A DNA stretch of 60,943 nt from Peptococcaceae bacterium UBA5752 (GCA_002419055.1 DIFI01000001.1:1-60943), one strand, 5' to 3'; shown: positions 25,350 through 34,213, counted from the first letter of the stretch. The notes: generated by a model from the sequence alone, not told the origin. Made by a program: numbers and translations.

Positions 25350-26648
25350 ATGTACTGGAACCAAAAAGCAGAATGTATGAGTCGGGATGAAAGAGCATTG
25401 TTGCAGTTATCACGCCTGCAAAACATTGTCAAACACGCTTATGACAATGTAGTTCCTTTCCGCAAAAGCATGGATGATAAGGGATTACTGCCTCAGAATA
25501 TTAGATCGCTTGAAGATATTACCGCCTTGCCTTTTACCTCCAAACAGGATTTACGCGACAGCTATCCCTTTGATCGTTTTGGTGTGCCGATGAGTGAAAT
25601 AGTTCGTATTCATGCATCTTCGGGTACAACAGGTAAACCAACTACCGTTGGTTATACGAAAGAAGATATTGATGTTTGGGCAGAAACTGTGGCCCGTGGT
25701 CTGGTCAGTGCCGGATGTAATAAAAATGACATAATTCAGGTATCATATGGTTACGGACTATTTACCGGCGGCTTGGGATTGCATTACGGCGTCGAAAAAA
25801 TTGGTGCGGCGGTCCTGCCGTCATCAGTCGGTAACTCTAAGCGGCAGGCCATGATGATGAAGGATTTTGCTGTTACCGCTATTTGCTGCACTCCTTCTTT
25901 TGCTACTTATATGATTGAGGTATTGGAAGAGAACAAAATTGATCCGCAAGAATTGGCGCTAAAACGCGGTATTTTTGGTGCTGAGCCATGGAGTGAGGCT
26001 ATGCGGCATAATATAGAAAAAAAGCTTAACATCAAAGCTTATGATATATACGGTTTGAGTGAAATTTGTGGCCCCGGTGTATCGATGGAATGCGAAGGCC
26101 AGTGCGGCAATCATATCTTTGATGATCACTATTATCCGGAAATTATTGATCCTGATACAGGAGAGCTTTTGCCGGAAGGCCGGGTTGGGGAGCTGGTATT
26201 AACCGGTTTGACTAAAAAGGGTATACCGATGATTCGCTATCGCACTCATGATTTGACCAGCCTTCATTATGGACCTTGTGACTGCGGACGTACCCATGTA
26301 CGGATGGGACGAATTCTCGGACGTAGCGATGATATGCTGATTATCCGCGGCGTCAATGTGTTTCCCTCACAAATTGAATCGGTTTTATTGGAAATGGGGC
26401 AAACATCCCCATATTATCATATCATTGTTGACCGGCAGGGTAGCCTTGATACTTTGGAAATCCAGGTTGAGCTATCGGAGAGTATGCTATCGGACGAGAT
26501 TCGCGTGATGGAAGCCCTGCGCGATAAAATTAAACGTAACATTGAGCAAATACTTGGTTTGGCCTGTAAAATTACGCTCTCGGAACCACATTCTTTGACT
26601 CGTTTTGAAGGTAAGGCGGTTCGCGTTACCGATAGAAGGAAAATATAG
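25350..26648 (+). CDS. paaK: Phenylacetate-CoA ligase (PaaK family)
   Basis: An AMP-forming acyl-CoA ligase that activates phenylacetate or a related aryl acetate. 432 aa, the usual PaaK size. The AMP-binding signature is ASSGTTGKPTTVGYT (about residues 90-104); YGLSEICGPG and the YRTHDLT...GRTHVRMGRILGRSDDM region complete the adenylation core, and the small C-terminal domain is present. Control by a Phe-type T-box together with a tandem-ACT protein suggests a role in phenylalanine or aryl-acid interconversion, possibly the reductive route from phenylacetate to Phe in anaerobes. The 2-oxoacid:ferredoxin oxidoreductase genes often found next to it are absent. Confidence 0.93.
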   Translation: MYWNQKAECMSRDERALLQLSRLQNIVKHAYDNVVPFRKSMDDKGLLPQNIRSLEDITALPFTSKQDLRDSYPFDRFGVPMSEIVRIHASSGTTGKPTTVGYTKEDIDVWAETVARGLVSAGCNKNDIIQVSYGYGLFTGGLGLHYGVEKIGAAVLPSSVGNSKRQAMMMKDFAVTAICCTPSFATYMIEVLEENKIDPQELALKRGIFGAEPWSEAMRHNIEKKLNIKAYDIYGLSEICGPGVSMECEGQCGNHIFDDHYYPEIIDPDTGELLPEGRVGELVLTGLTKKGIPMIRYRTHDLTSLHYGPCDCGRTHVRMGRILGRSDDMLIIRGVNVFPSQIESVLLEMGQTSPYYHIIVDRQGSLDTLEIQVELSESMLSDEIRVMEALRDKIKRNIEQILGLACKITLSEPHSLTRFEGKAVRVTDRRKI

Positions 26649-26710
26649 TTTTTATTTAAGGCAGGAATGAAGTAAACAACAGGGAAATACTTTTTAGTGG
26701 GGGTGATCTA

Positions 26711-27154
26711 GTGTCTATCAAACAAATCTCCGTTTTTCTGGAAAATAAAAAAGGGCGGTTAATCGCCATTACTGATTGTTTGTCTCGTAATAATATTAAT
26801 ATTCGTGCCCTTTCTATTGCCGATACCACTGATTTTGGTATCATTAGGATGATTGTTGATAATCCGGAATTAGCCTATACTTCTTTAAAGAAAGATGGTA
26901 TTACTGTTATTGAAAGTGATGTATTAGCCGTTCAGATACCCAACATTCCCGGCGGCATGAATAAGGTTTTAAAACTGCTATGGGAAGCCGGTGTCAATCT
27001 TGAATACTCTTATGCATTCTTTGGTAATGATCCGCAGTATGCAATATTAATACTCAAAGTCGATAAAAAGTCGGAAGCAATAGAGGTCTTAAAAAAAGCA
27101 GATATTAAACTGCTTTCCAATGAAGAACTGTCCGAGCAGACAATTCAAGGTTAA
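26711..27154 (+). CDS. Tandem ACT-domain protein
   Basis: A 147-aa protein made of two ACT domains (about residues 3-70 and 72-140), the small beta-alpha folds that bind amino acids. No catalytic domain is attached. Proteins of this type commonly accompany phenylacetate-CoA ligase and indolepyruvate oxidoreductase genes, so an aromatic amino acid is the likely ligand. The start is a GTG 5 bases after GGGGGTGATC. It lies 62 bp after paaK, within the T-box-controlled transcript, and a terminator follows. Confidence 0.9.
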   Translation: MSIKQISVFLENKKGRLIAITDCLSRNNINIRALSIADTTDFGIIRMIVDNPELAYTSLKKDGITVIESDVLAVQIPNIPGGMNKVLKLLWEAGVNLEYSYAFFGNDPQYAILILKVDKKSEAIEVLKKADIKLLSNEELSEQTIQG

Positions 27155-27158
27155 AATA

Positions 27159-27192
27159 AAAAATCAGGATCTTAAAGGTCCTGATTTTTTTA
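27159..27192. terminator. Bidirectional terminator between the ACT gene and the ABC exporter
   Basis: AAATCAGGA pairs with TCCTGATTT around a 9-base loop; A and T tracts flank it, fitting convergent genes. Confidence 0.85.
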
Positions 27193-27204
27193 TTAATAAC
27201 TTAT

Positions 27205-29091
27205 TTATTCTAATTCATGTTGACCGGTGTAAAGTTGATAATATCGGCCTTGATGTTCCAGTAACTCTTGATGGTTACCGCGTTCAATAATCTGACCATG
27301 TTCTAATACGATTATTGCCTTGGAATTACGGATTGTAGAAAGGCGATGGGCAATCACAAACACCGTTCTTCCTTCCATCAAACCATCCATGCCTTGTTCT
27401 ATTAAGTGCTCTGTCCGAGTATCGATTGAACTGGTTGCCTCGTCGAGAATCATTACCGGCGGGTCAGATACATAAACGCGGGCAATTGCCAATAGCTGAC
27501 GCTGGCCTTGCGAGAGGTTTGCTCCGTCGCCGCGCAGCAAAGTTTGATACCCCTGCGGTAGGCGGCGAATGAAACCGTCGGCGCCGGCGGCTCTTGCAGC
27601 GGCAATACAATCTTCATCGGAGGCATCGAGTCGACCGTAACGAATATTATCCATTACCGTATCGGTGAAAAGGTGGGTATCTTGCAATACCATACCTAGA
27701 GAATGGCGGAGGTCGTCTTTTTTTATTTGTCTGATATCTATACCATCATAGGTAATCTGGCCTTCTTGTATCTCATAGAAGCGATTTAATAAATTAGTAA
27801 TGGTAGTTTTACCGGCGCCTGTTGAGCCGACAAAGGCAATTTTCTGTCCCGGCTTGGCATAGAGAGAAATATCCTGCAAAACAGATACTTTGTCATCATA
27901 AGAGAAGTTTACATTATTAAAACGGACATTACCTAAGAGCGGTGTTTGGGTTTGCCCGTCGCTCCATGCCCAACTGCGTTCTTGCTGTTCGCAGTTAAGT
28001 TCTATTAAGCGAATTTGGCCCAGATCGGTTTCCGGCTCTTCATCCATGACCTCGAAAATTCGCTCAGCTCCTGCCAAGGCAGCAAAAACGTTATTAAGCT
28101 GCGCTGTAATCTGACTGATCGGCTGTCCGGCTTGCCGGGAAAATTGCAGAAAGGCAGCCAGTGAACCGATATCAAATCTACCCATCACTGTTAGCACGCC
28201 ACCGAAAACAGCAGTCGCTGCATAGCTGATGTTGTTGAGATTGCCCATAATTGGCATAATTACACCGGCATAGATAGAGGCTTTGATAGAAGAATTACGG
28301 TAATTATTGTTTAGCTCGTAGAATTCTTCCCGCATTTGCTGCTCGTGGTTAAATACTTTTACTTCTTTGATGCCTTCAATACTTTCTTCGATAAAGCCGT
28401 TAAGTATGCCTAAATTGCTTTGCTGCTGTTGAAAGTGGATACGGCTTTTCCCGCCTAATGTTTTGCTGATCAGCATCATTACTACCAGCAGCACTGCCGT
28501 GATTATAAACAGTAGTGGGCTTAATACTAACATCAATATGATGGTACCGACAAACAAGACGGCACTGGAAAACAGCTGTACTAAACTTTGTTCCAAAGCC
28601 ATGTAGATATTATCCATATCATTGGTAAAGCGGCTCATCAGCTCACCGTGAGTATGGTTATCAAAATAGCGAAGAGGCAATGTTTGCATTTTAGCAAACA
28701 AGTCTTTGCGCATGGTATTCGTTGTTCGCTGAGCGATGCCAATCATTAATTTATTTTGTAGGTAGGTAGCAGCTGCACCAATTAAGGCGATGGCTGACAG
28801 GAATACTAGAGCTCGCGCCAATCCTGCAAAGTTACCGGGCAATATATAATTATTGATCAATGGTTTAAGAAAATAGGAGGCGACAAGCATTGATACACTG
28901 CTCAAGGCCATCAGTAAAAATACTATTATTAGCTTGCCTTTACTTTTGCCTATATAAAATCCCAGTCGCTTCAATGTTTTTTTAGCATTTTTAGGTTTTC
29001 GAAATCCGTGGCTACCGGGGCCGCTGGGAGGACCGCCATGATTTTTGGGCATATTATTAGGATCAGGTTGGCGATATTTTTTATTAGCCAT
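27205..29091 (-). CDS. ABC exporter half-transporter, subunit 2
   Basis: A 628-aa fusion of a six-helix exporter domain (about residues 45-350) and an ATPase. Walker A is GSTGAGKT, the signature LSQGQRQLLAIAR (a Gln variant of LSGGQ), Walker B VMILDEATSSID, and the H-loop sits in IAHRLST. The N-terminus is unusually polar (QPDPNNMPKNHGGPPSGPG) before the first helix. Its start overlaps the stop of the partner gene, so the two are translationally coupled and likely form a heterodimeric multidrug-type pump. The substrate is unknown. Confidence 0.93.
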   Translation of the reverse strand: MANKKYRQPDPNNMPKNHGGPPSGPGSHGFRKPKNAKKTLKRLGFYIGKSKGKLIIVFLLMALSSVSMLVASYFLKPLINNYILPGNFAGLARALVFLSAIALIGAAATYLQNKLMIGIAQRTTNTMRKDLFAKMQTLPLRYFDNHTHGELMSRFTNDMDNIYMALEQSLVQLFSSAVLFVGTIILMLVLSPLLFIITAVLLVVMMLISKTLGGKSRIHFQQQQSNLGILNGFIEESIEGIKEVKVFNHEQQMREEFYELNNNYRNSSIKASIYAGVIMPIMGNLNNISYAATAVFGGVLTVMGRFDIGSLAAFLQFSRQAGQPISQITAQLNNVFAALAGAERIFEVMDEEPETDLGQIRLIELNCEQQERSWAWSDGQTQTPLLGNVRFNNVNFSYDDKVSVLQDISLYAKPGQKIAFVGSTGAGKTTITNLLNRFYEIQEGQITYDGIDIRQIKKDDLRHSLGMVLQDTHLFTDTVMDNIRYGRLDASDEDCIAAARAAGADGFIRRLPQGYQTLLRGDGANLSQGQRQLLAIARVYVSDPPVMILDEATSSIDTRTEHLIEQGMDGLMEGRTVFVIAHRLSTIRNSKAIIVLEHGQIIERGNHQELLEHQGRYYQLYTGQHELE

Positions 29092-30824
29092 TAGGCAATC
29101 ACCTCCTGTTGAGAATTATAGATTTCGCGGTAGATCTGATTTTCGGTCAACAGTTGCTGATGGTTACCAAACCCAACCAACCGTCCGTCGTCAAGCACAA
29201 GAATTTTATCAGCTTCTACTATGGAGGAGATGCGTTGAGCGATAATAATTACTGTTGTGTCTTTAAAATCTTCATGGAAGGATTCGCGTAAATTGGCCTC
29301 GGTTGCGCTGTCAACAGCACTGGTGCTGTCATCCAATATCAGCACTGCCGGATCTTTTAGCATAGCGCGGGCGATACACAAGCGCTGTTTCTGACCACCG
29401 GAGAGGTTAACTCCGGATTGTCCCAATTCGCTATCATAACCACCGGGGAAGCTATTAATGAATTCCTCTGCTTGAGCAGCTTGGGCGGCCATACTGATGA
29501 CTTCGTCATTTGCCTCTTGGTTGCCCCAGAGCAGGTTTTCACGGATAGTGCCTGAGAAGAGAACGTTTTTTTGTAGAACCATACCGATTTGCTGCCGGAG
29601 AGTTGCTAATGGATATTCGCGAATATCCATGCCATTCAATAATATTTGGCCTTCGCTGACATCATAAAGTCGTGGTATCAAATTAACCAAAGTAGTTTTA
29701 CCGCTGCCGGTAGCACCGACGATGGCGATTACTTCTCCCGAGCGAGCGGTAAAGTTGATATTGTTGATCACATAATTATCGGAGTTGCGATTATACTTAA
29801 AGGATACATTGCGAAATTCGATTTTGCCGCGTTCCTTATTATCAACCGGAACCTGTGTTTGTTGCTGTTCAACGATGTCCGGCAGGGTGTCGAGCACTTC
29901 AATAATTCTGATGGCGCTGGCTTTAGAACGGGCCAGCATCATGAACACAAAAGAAATCATCATTAAGCTAATCAATATTTGAAAGATATAACTGACAAAG
30001 CTGATCAATTCTCCTGTACCCATACTGCCGACCCCTACCATATTACCGCCAACCCAAATGGTAGCTATTGTTGTGCCATTTAAGATCAACATCATGATCG
30101 GGAAAAGGATAATTACTAACCCTGCGGCGCGTAATCCGGCGCGCATCAGCGCATTGTTTGCCTGTTGGAACTTATCTTTTTCATAATCCTCTCTGACAAA
30201 AGATTTTACTACACGAATACCGATCAGGTTTTCTTGAACTTTACCATTCAAATTGTCAAGTTTTTGCTGCATTGTTTGGAAGAGGCCATAGGCGCGTCTT
30301 AGTATTAAATATACAGCTAATAAAAGTATAGGAATGGAAATACAGATGATAGAAGCCAGGCGGGCATTAATACTTAACGTTAACACAAGAGCGCAGATAA
30401 ACATCAAAGGTGCGCGTACCATTAACCTTAAAGTTAGCATAATTGTCGACTGAATCTGGTAAACGTCATTAGTCAAGCGGGTGACTAATGAAGCAGTACT
30501 GAATTTATCAATATTAGCAAATGAAAAATCTTGTACTTTATCAAATATAGCCCGGCGGAGATTGGCGCCGAATCCCATTGAGGATTTGGATGAGAAGAAC
30601 ATATTGGCACAACCGAAGGCAATAGCGATAATAGCCAGTACTGCCATGATGATGCCGATATGGAGTATATAACCGTTATCCAGCGCCGGAATACCAATAT
30701 CTACGATTTTGGACATCAGATATGGCATCAGTAGTTCTGCAATAACTTCAATCAGTACGCATAATGGGCCGAGAATAAGATATTTTTTATATTCCTTAAT
30801 GAAAGGATAGAATTTCTTAATCAT
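29091..30824 (-). CDS. ABC exporter half-transporter, subunit 1
   Basis: A 577-aa exporter half: six helices in residues 1-310, then an ATPase with Walker A GATGSGKT, signature LSGGQKQRLCIARA and Walker B VLILDDSTSAVD. The catalytic position after Walker B is Asp rather than Glu, and the H-loop position is Gln (IAQRISS) rather than His. That is the degenerate-site pattern of one half in heterodimeric exporters such as BmrCD or TM287/288; its partner has the canonical Glu and His. It overlaps the marR-like gene by 8 bp. Confidence 0.93.
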   Translation of the reverse strand: MIKKFYPFIKEYKKYLILGPLCVLIEVIAELLMPYLMSKIVDIGIPALDNGYILHIGIIMAVLAIIAIAFGCANMFFSSKSSMGFGANLRRAIFDKVQDFSFANIDKFSTASLVTRLTNDVYQIQSTIMLTLRLMVRAPLMFICALVLTLSINARLASIICISIPILLLAVYLILRRAYGLFQTMQQKLDNLNGKVQENLIGIRVVKSFVREDYEKDKFQQANNALMRAGLRAAGLVIILFPIMMLILNGTTIATIWVGGNMVGVGSMGTGELISFVSYIFQILISLMMISFVFMMLARSKASAIRIIEVLDTLPDIVEQQQTQVPVDNKERGKIEFRNVSFKYNRNSDNYVINNINFTARSGEVIAIVGATGSGKTTLVNLIPRLYDVSEGQILLNGMDIREYPLATLRQQIGMVLQKNVLFSGTIRENLLWGNQEANDEVISMAAQAAQAEEFINSFPGGYDSELGQSGVNLSGGQKQRLCIARAMLKDPAVLILDDSTSAVDSATEANLRESFHEDFKDTTVIIIAQRISSIVEADKILVLDDGRLVGFGNHQQLLTENQIYREIYNSQQEVIA

Positions 30825-31311
30825 TGATCTTTCCTCCGGATAATTCGGCAGGTGCTGTGATACCGGCTTTATTGAGATTGGCGATAATTTTTAATAGATA
30901 TTGACCAAATTGCTGCTGTTCCGCTTCACTAAATTCAGCAAACAGGTTATTGTCAGCTTCCTTAGCTAAACTTTTGCAGCGGTTAATCATTGTCAATCCT
31001 TTTTCGCTTAATCTTACATAGCGAGATCGATTATCATCTTCTGCTGTGCTTTTTTCGATCAGACCGTTATTAGCCATCCGCTTTATGGAAATAGCAATCG
31101 CAGCAGCCGATACTCCTAGAATTTCCGCAATATTTTTTTGAGCAATTTGCCTATCTTCTAACTGCGTTTTATATATTATAAATAAAAGATGCGGATTACT
31201 GATTTCATCTAAGCCCTCTTCGGCAAATTTAGATTTAATATATAAATGATGCATGCGGCTGGCTATCGAAAATAACTTGCCAACGGAGGTATTATCTATC
31301 GGCATGACCAT
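30817..31311 (-). CDS. MarR-family transcriptional regulator
   Basis: A 164-aa winged-helix regulator. The recognition region AQKNIAEILGVSAAAIAISIKRMANNGLIEKSTAEDDNRSRYVRLSEKG (about 75-125) has the MarR wing with DxRxR-like residues. First gene of a MarR-exporter-exporter operon with overlapping frames, it most likely represses the pump operon and responds to a substrate of it. Two ATGs lie at the 5' end (31311 and 31305); AAGGAG is 3 bases from the first and 9 from the second, so the second may be used. Confidence 0.92.
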   Translation of the reverse strand: MVMPIDNTSVGKLFSIASRMHHLYIKSKFAEEGLDEISNPHLLFIIYKTQLEDRQIAQKNIAEILGVSAAAIAISIKRMANNGLIEKSTAEDDNRSRYVRLSEKGLTMINRCKSLAKEADNNLFAEFSEAEQQQFGQYLLKIIANLNKAGITAPAELSGGKIND

Positions 31312-31346
31312 AGTCTCCTTTTAAAATGATTATACGACTAACGATT

Positions 31347-31375
31347 ATTATGCCACGGCATCAGTTTATTGTCAA
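31347..31375 (-). promoter_or_regulatory. Promoter of the MarR-exporter operon with a dyad in its spacer
   Basis: On the minus strand, TTGACA (31370-31375), a 17-base spacer and CATAAT (31347-31352). The spacer holds the short dyad TGCC-AC-GGCA (31351-31360), which could be part of a MarR operator. Confidence 0.7.
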
Positions 31376-31378
31376 GGG

Positions 31379-31406
31379 TTGTTTTAAATTGCCGAAGTGC
31401 TATAAT
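31379..31406 (+). promoter_or_regulatory. Promoter of the cyclase-family gene
   Basis: TTGTTT, 16 bases and TATAAT (31401-31406), 31 bp before the ATG. It is back to back with the MarR promoter. Confidence 0.6.
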
Positions 31407-31436
31407 AATTGGTAATAATGTAAAAGGAGCTAAAAA

Positions 31437-32090
31437 ATGAGAACAATAGATTTAAGCCATGCAATGGTCGCCGATATGCCGGTTTACCCTGGTTCACCGC
31501 ATCCGCAATTTACTACACTGGCAACAGTTGCAAACGATGATTATAGTGAATCAATTATTGCCTGCAGCTCGCATTGTGGTACTCATATGGATGTTCCGGC
31601 ACATATGATTAAAGGTAAGGCTTCTATTGATCAAATAGACACATCACAATTTATCGGTTGGGCGCAAATTATCGATATACGTTCTAAACGTAGTGGAGAT
31701 TTAATTACTATCGAAGATTTACTGCCTTATCAAAAAAAGATTGCTTCTGCTGATTTTTTGATTTTTTGGAGCGGCTTTGATAAGCAATGGGGAAAGCAAG
31801 AATATTTTAACGGCTTTCCCACTTTAATGGCCGATGCTGCGCGCTGGCTAACCGGTTTTTCTCTCAAAGCGTTGGCGATAGATGCTCTTTCGTTTGATGC
31901 CAGGGGTGCTGAAGTATTTGTGATACATATGACGATGCTTGGGGCAGGTATTTTATTGATCGAAAATCTCTGCTGTCTTGAGCAATTAACTACTGATAAA
32001 TGTTTTTTTGTTGCTTTACCGCTTAAATGGCAAGACGGTGATGGTTCACCAGTACGTGCTTGCGCTATCGAAGGAGTCAGGGAGGAATAG
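31437..32090 (+). CDS. Cyclase/kynurenine formamidase-like metal hydrolase
   Basis: A 217-aa member of the cyclase (KynB-like) family of metal-dependent amidohydrolases. The metal-binding signature HCGTHMDVPAH occupies residues 46-56. Bacterial members hydrolyse N-formylkynurenine, isatin or cyclic amides, and some serve polyketide tailoring; no kynurenine pathway genes are present here, so the substrate is open. AAAAGGAGC precedes the ATG. It is divergent from the MarR operon and could share its control, which would suit a detoxifying enzyme. Confidence 0.88.
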   Translation: MRTIDLSHAMVADMPVYPGSPHPQFTTLATVANDDYSESIIACSSHCGTHMDVPAHMIKGKASIDQIDTSQFIGWAQIIDIRSKRSGDLITIEDLLPYQKKIASADFLIFWSGFDKQWGKQEYFNGFPTLMADAARWLTGFSLKALAIDALSFDARGAEVFVIHMTMLGAGILLIENLCCLEQLTTDKCFFVALPLKWQDGDGSPVRACAIEGVREE

Positions 32091-32096
32091 TAATCG

Positions 32097-32522
32097 ATGT
32101 TAAGAACTTTATGGGACAATTTGCTGCGCGGACGTAATGGGTTTGACAGTTTTAGCCGCTTTTTAATAGTTACTGCTCTGGTGGCAATGATCGCAGATAT
32201 GATAGTCGGCGGCAGTGTATTGGGTCAATTCTTAAGAATTATATCATTATTGTTACTGCTTTATGCTTGCTTTCGGGTTTTTTCGTGCAATATTGCCGCT
32301 CGGCAAAGAGAACTGATCCGTTTTAATATTTTTGTTCGAGAATGTCGGTATCGTTATGGCAAAGCTGTTAGTTTATTGAGGAATCACAACATAAAAGAGA
32401 TATTGCATTTCAAATATTTTACTTGTCCGGCTTGCGGTCAAAAACTGCGCGTACCCAGAGGTAAAGGCAAAATAAATGTTAGATGCAGCCGCTGCGGCGA
32501 AAGGTTTTTAAGCAGATCATAG
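32097..32522 (+). CDS. Membrane-anchored zinc-ribbon protein, unknown function
   Basis: A 141-aa protein. Residues about 24-65 form one or two hydrophobic helices. A basic linker follows, and the C-terminal 35 residues hold CPACGQKLRVPRGKGKINVRCSRCG, a four-cysteine zinc ribbon of the kind seen in single-stranded nucleic acid or protein-interaction modules. The layout (helices first, zinc ribbon in the cytoplasm) is known from many uncharacterised Bacillota proteins. It starts 6 bp after the cyclase gene and is probably cotranscribed. GTCAGGGAGGAATAG provides its ribosome site. Confidence 0.75.
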   Translation: MLRTLWDNLLRGRNGFDSFSRFLIVTALVAMIADMIVGGSVLGQFLRIISLLLLLYACFRVFSCNIAARQRELIRFNIFVRECRYRYGKAVSLLRNHNIKEILHFKYFTCPACGQKLRVPRGKGKINVRCSRCGERFLSRS

Positions 32523-32529
32523 AAAATAA

Positions 32530-32564
32530 AAAAGCTGCCTTTATAAATTAAAGGCAGCTTTTAA
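32530..32564. terminator. Bidirectional terminator
   Basis: AAAAGCTGCCTTTA pairs perfectly with its complement around TAAAT, between the convergent zinc-ribbon and GerMN genes. Confidence 0.88.
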
Positions 32565-32575
32565 TATTGATGCAT

Positions 32576-33184
32576 TTATTCTACTGTTTGTACGGCTATT
32601 GCTTCAGAAACATCGATATGACCGGACAGAGATTCTACCGCCTGACCATCGATGAGAATTCTCACCGCATCAACAGTCTCAAATTGGCTTAGTGTTTTAA
32701 CTATCGAATAGACGGCCAGTTGTTCTGCCATTAACCCGCCATTGAGATTATCGCTCAGCTCACTGGAAAAATCAACGGTGCAAAGACCGTTACCGATATT
32801 AATGTCTTCAAGTATTGTTGCCGAAGGTAGTGTTGGTAATAAATCGGTACTTTGTGGTCCGTCAATCAGATTATTGATAGTAGCCCGCGCCAACCCCTCT
32901 TGTTTAGGTATATCGCGCTTTTCTGCGACTAAACCGGTGCCATCGGCATTGGAGAAATACAGCGTTACTTCTACAGTTTCGCCTATGGTGGTTGCGGCAG
33001 TTTCTTCTGTTGTTGTTTGATCATCACTTTTAACTAAAGGCTTATCGATGATCGTCTGCGATTGAGAATCATCATTTCCATTATTGCTAGTGTTGCTGTT
33101 TTTCCAGGCTTGTAGTTGATCAATCCAACTGCATCCTCCGAGCAACAGTGCGATGATAATCAAAAATATTATTAGCCTTTTCAT
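32576..33184 (-). CDS. GerMN-domain lipoprotein
   Basis: A 202-aa exported lipoprotein. The signal peptide MKRLIIFLIIIALLLGGC ends in an LGGC lipobox with the acylated Cys at residue 18. A Ser/Asn/Thr-rich linker (about 30-75) leads to a GerMN domain (about 78-195), named for Bacillus GerM, which acts in sporulation and germination by helping assemble the mother cell-forespore channel. It may be a sporulation protein, but GerMN lipoproteins also occur in LpqB-like vegetative contexts. The 5' leader can form an 8-bp inverted repeat (GTCCCTAT/ATAGGGAC). Confidence 0.88.
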   Translation of the reverse strand: MKRLIIFLIIIALLLGGCSWIDQLQAWKNSNTSNNGNDDSQSQTIIDKPLVKSDDQTTTEETAATTIGETVEVTLYFSNADGTGLVAEKRDIPKQEGLARATINNLIDGPQSTDLLPTLPSATILEDINIGNGLCTVDFSSELSDNLNGGLMAEQLAVYSIVKTLSQFETVDAVRILIDGQAVESLSGHIDVSEAIAVQTVE

Positions 33185-33387
33185 TGTTATCAGTCCCTAT
33201 CGTTTTTTTTATCTCTATTCAAATAGGGACAGCTTTATGCCTTATCTGGTCTGACAATTGTAATAGCCTATAAAGATAATGTAAAATTGTTTTTTAAAAC
33301 AAGTATTAACTTTTGGCGATTCATATTTTATTAATTAACTTAATACTTTTAATAATATTAATTACGCTATTCCGTAATAAATTACTA

Positions 33388-33396
33388 TGATATAAT
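33388..33396 (+). promoter_or_regulatory. Extended -10 promoter of the phosphopantetheinyl transferase gene
   Basis: TGATATAAT, with its last bases overlapping the in-frame ATG at 33395; that ATG therefore lies at or upstream of the transcript start. Confidence 0.65.
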
Positions 33397-33433
33397 GACT
33401 ATTATTCTATCTAATGAGAGGAGTTTGTCAATA

Positions 33434-33970
33434 TTGGACGCACCGGATTTTGCTGTTTATATTTTTTCGCTGGATGATTCACTAACCGGCGTGGAGAGAC
33501 TTGAGACTGCAGCAGCTACTTATACCGGAAAAGATCATCAGCATTTTGCTAAACAGCTGTTGCCAAACGGTAAGCCATATTTCCACGATTTTCCTGACCT
33601 GCATTTTTCCATTTCACATAGCGGTGATTATTGGATATCTGCCTTTGGTCCGGCTGCCGTTGGTATTGATCTTCAGCAACATATCGATTGTAATGTTGGG
33701 CAGCTTTCCCGCCGCTTTTTTCATCCGCAGGAAAATGATTATTTAAGCAGCCTAAATTATTCCCCTACAGAATTTTTTAATATTTGGGCGGCCAAAGAAA
33801 GTTATGTCAAATATACCGGTCAAGGGATCTCCGGCTTTGATAAATTCTCGGTAATACCCAATCTTGATGTGGCAATATTACATGAACTGGACTTTTTGCA
33901 GGGGTATAGCCTTTATTTATGCGCTAAATTAATTGGTAAGGTAAATATTTGCTCAATTGATTTACGATAA
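33434..33970 (+). CDS. Sfp-type 4'-phosphopantetheinyl transferase
   Basis: Transfers phosphopantetheine from CoA to carrier proteins. The magnesium motif is VGIDLQQH and the catalytic motif FNIWAAKESYVKYTGQG. At 178 aa from the TTG at 33434 it is shorter than Sfp (about 224 aa) but holds both motifs. I chose this TTG because GAGAGGAG lies 10 bases upstream, while the first in-frame ATG (33395) overlaps the promoter. No polyketide or non-ribosomal peptide genes are in the window; it may serve fatty-acid ACP if the genome lacks acpS. Confidence 0.85.
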   Translation: MDAPDFAVYIFSLDDSLTGVERLETAAATYTGKDHQHFAKQLLPNGKPYFHDFPDLHFSISHSGDYWISAFGPAAVGIDLQQHIDCNVGQLSRRFFHPQENDYLSSLNYSPTEFFNIWAAKESYVKYTGQGISGFDKFSVIPNLDVAILHELDFLQGYSLYLCAKLIGKVNICSIDLR

Positions 33971-33982
33971 AACTAATGTTAA

Positions 33983-34213
33983 TCAAATATTGGTTATTAG
34001 GACGCGTTCAGCATCCTTATTTCTTAATGCGATAACGGCGCCGCAGATCAGATAGGCGGCTGGATCACCGGCAGGACTTCTTTGCAGGCAGCGGATTTTA
34101 CTGCCAACTATTAAACCTATATCTTCAAGCCGTTGTCTCATTGATGCCTCATGAGTTAGCTCGGTTACTATTACTGTAGTACCTTCAGGTGTGCTGTTTA
34201 ATGTCGCTTTCAT
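33983..34213 (-). CDS. feoA: FeoA-domain protein
   Basis: A 76-aa SH3-like FeoA domain, a small cytoplasmic partner of the ferrous iron channel FeoB, here MKATLNSTPEGTTVIVTEL... with the family motif MRQRLEDIGLIVGSKI. The start at 34213 follows GGAGG and is preferred over an ATG 22 codons upstream. No feoB lies next to it, so it is a solitary FeoA that may work with a distant FeoB or as a stand-alone regulator. Confidence 0.88.
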   Translation of the reverse strand: MKATLNSTPEGTTVIVTELTHEASMRQRLEDIGLIVGSKIRCLQRSPAGDPAAYLICGAVIALRNKDAERVLITNI

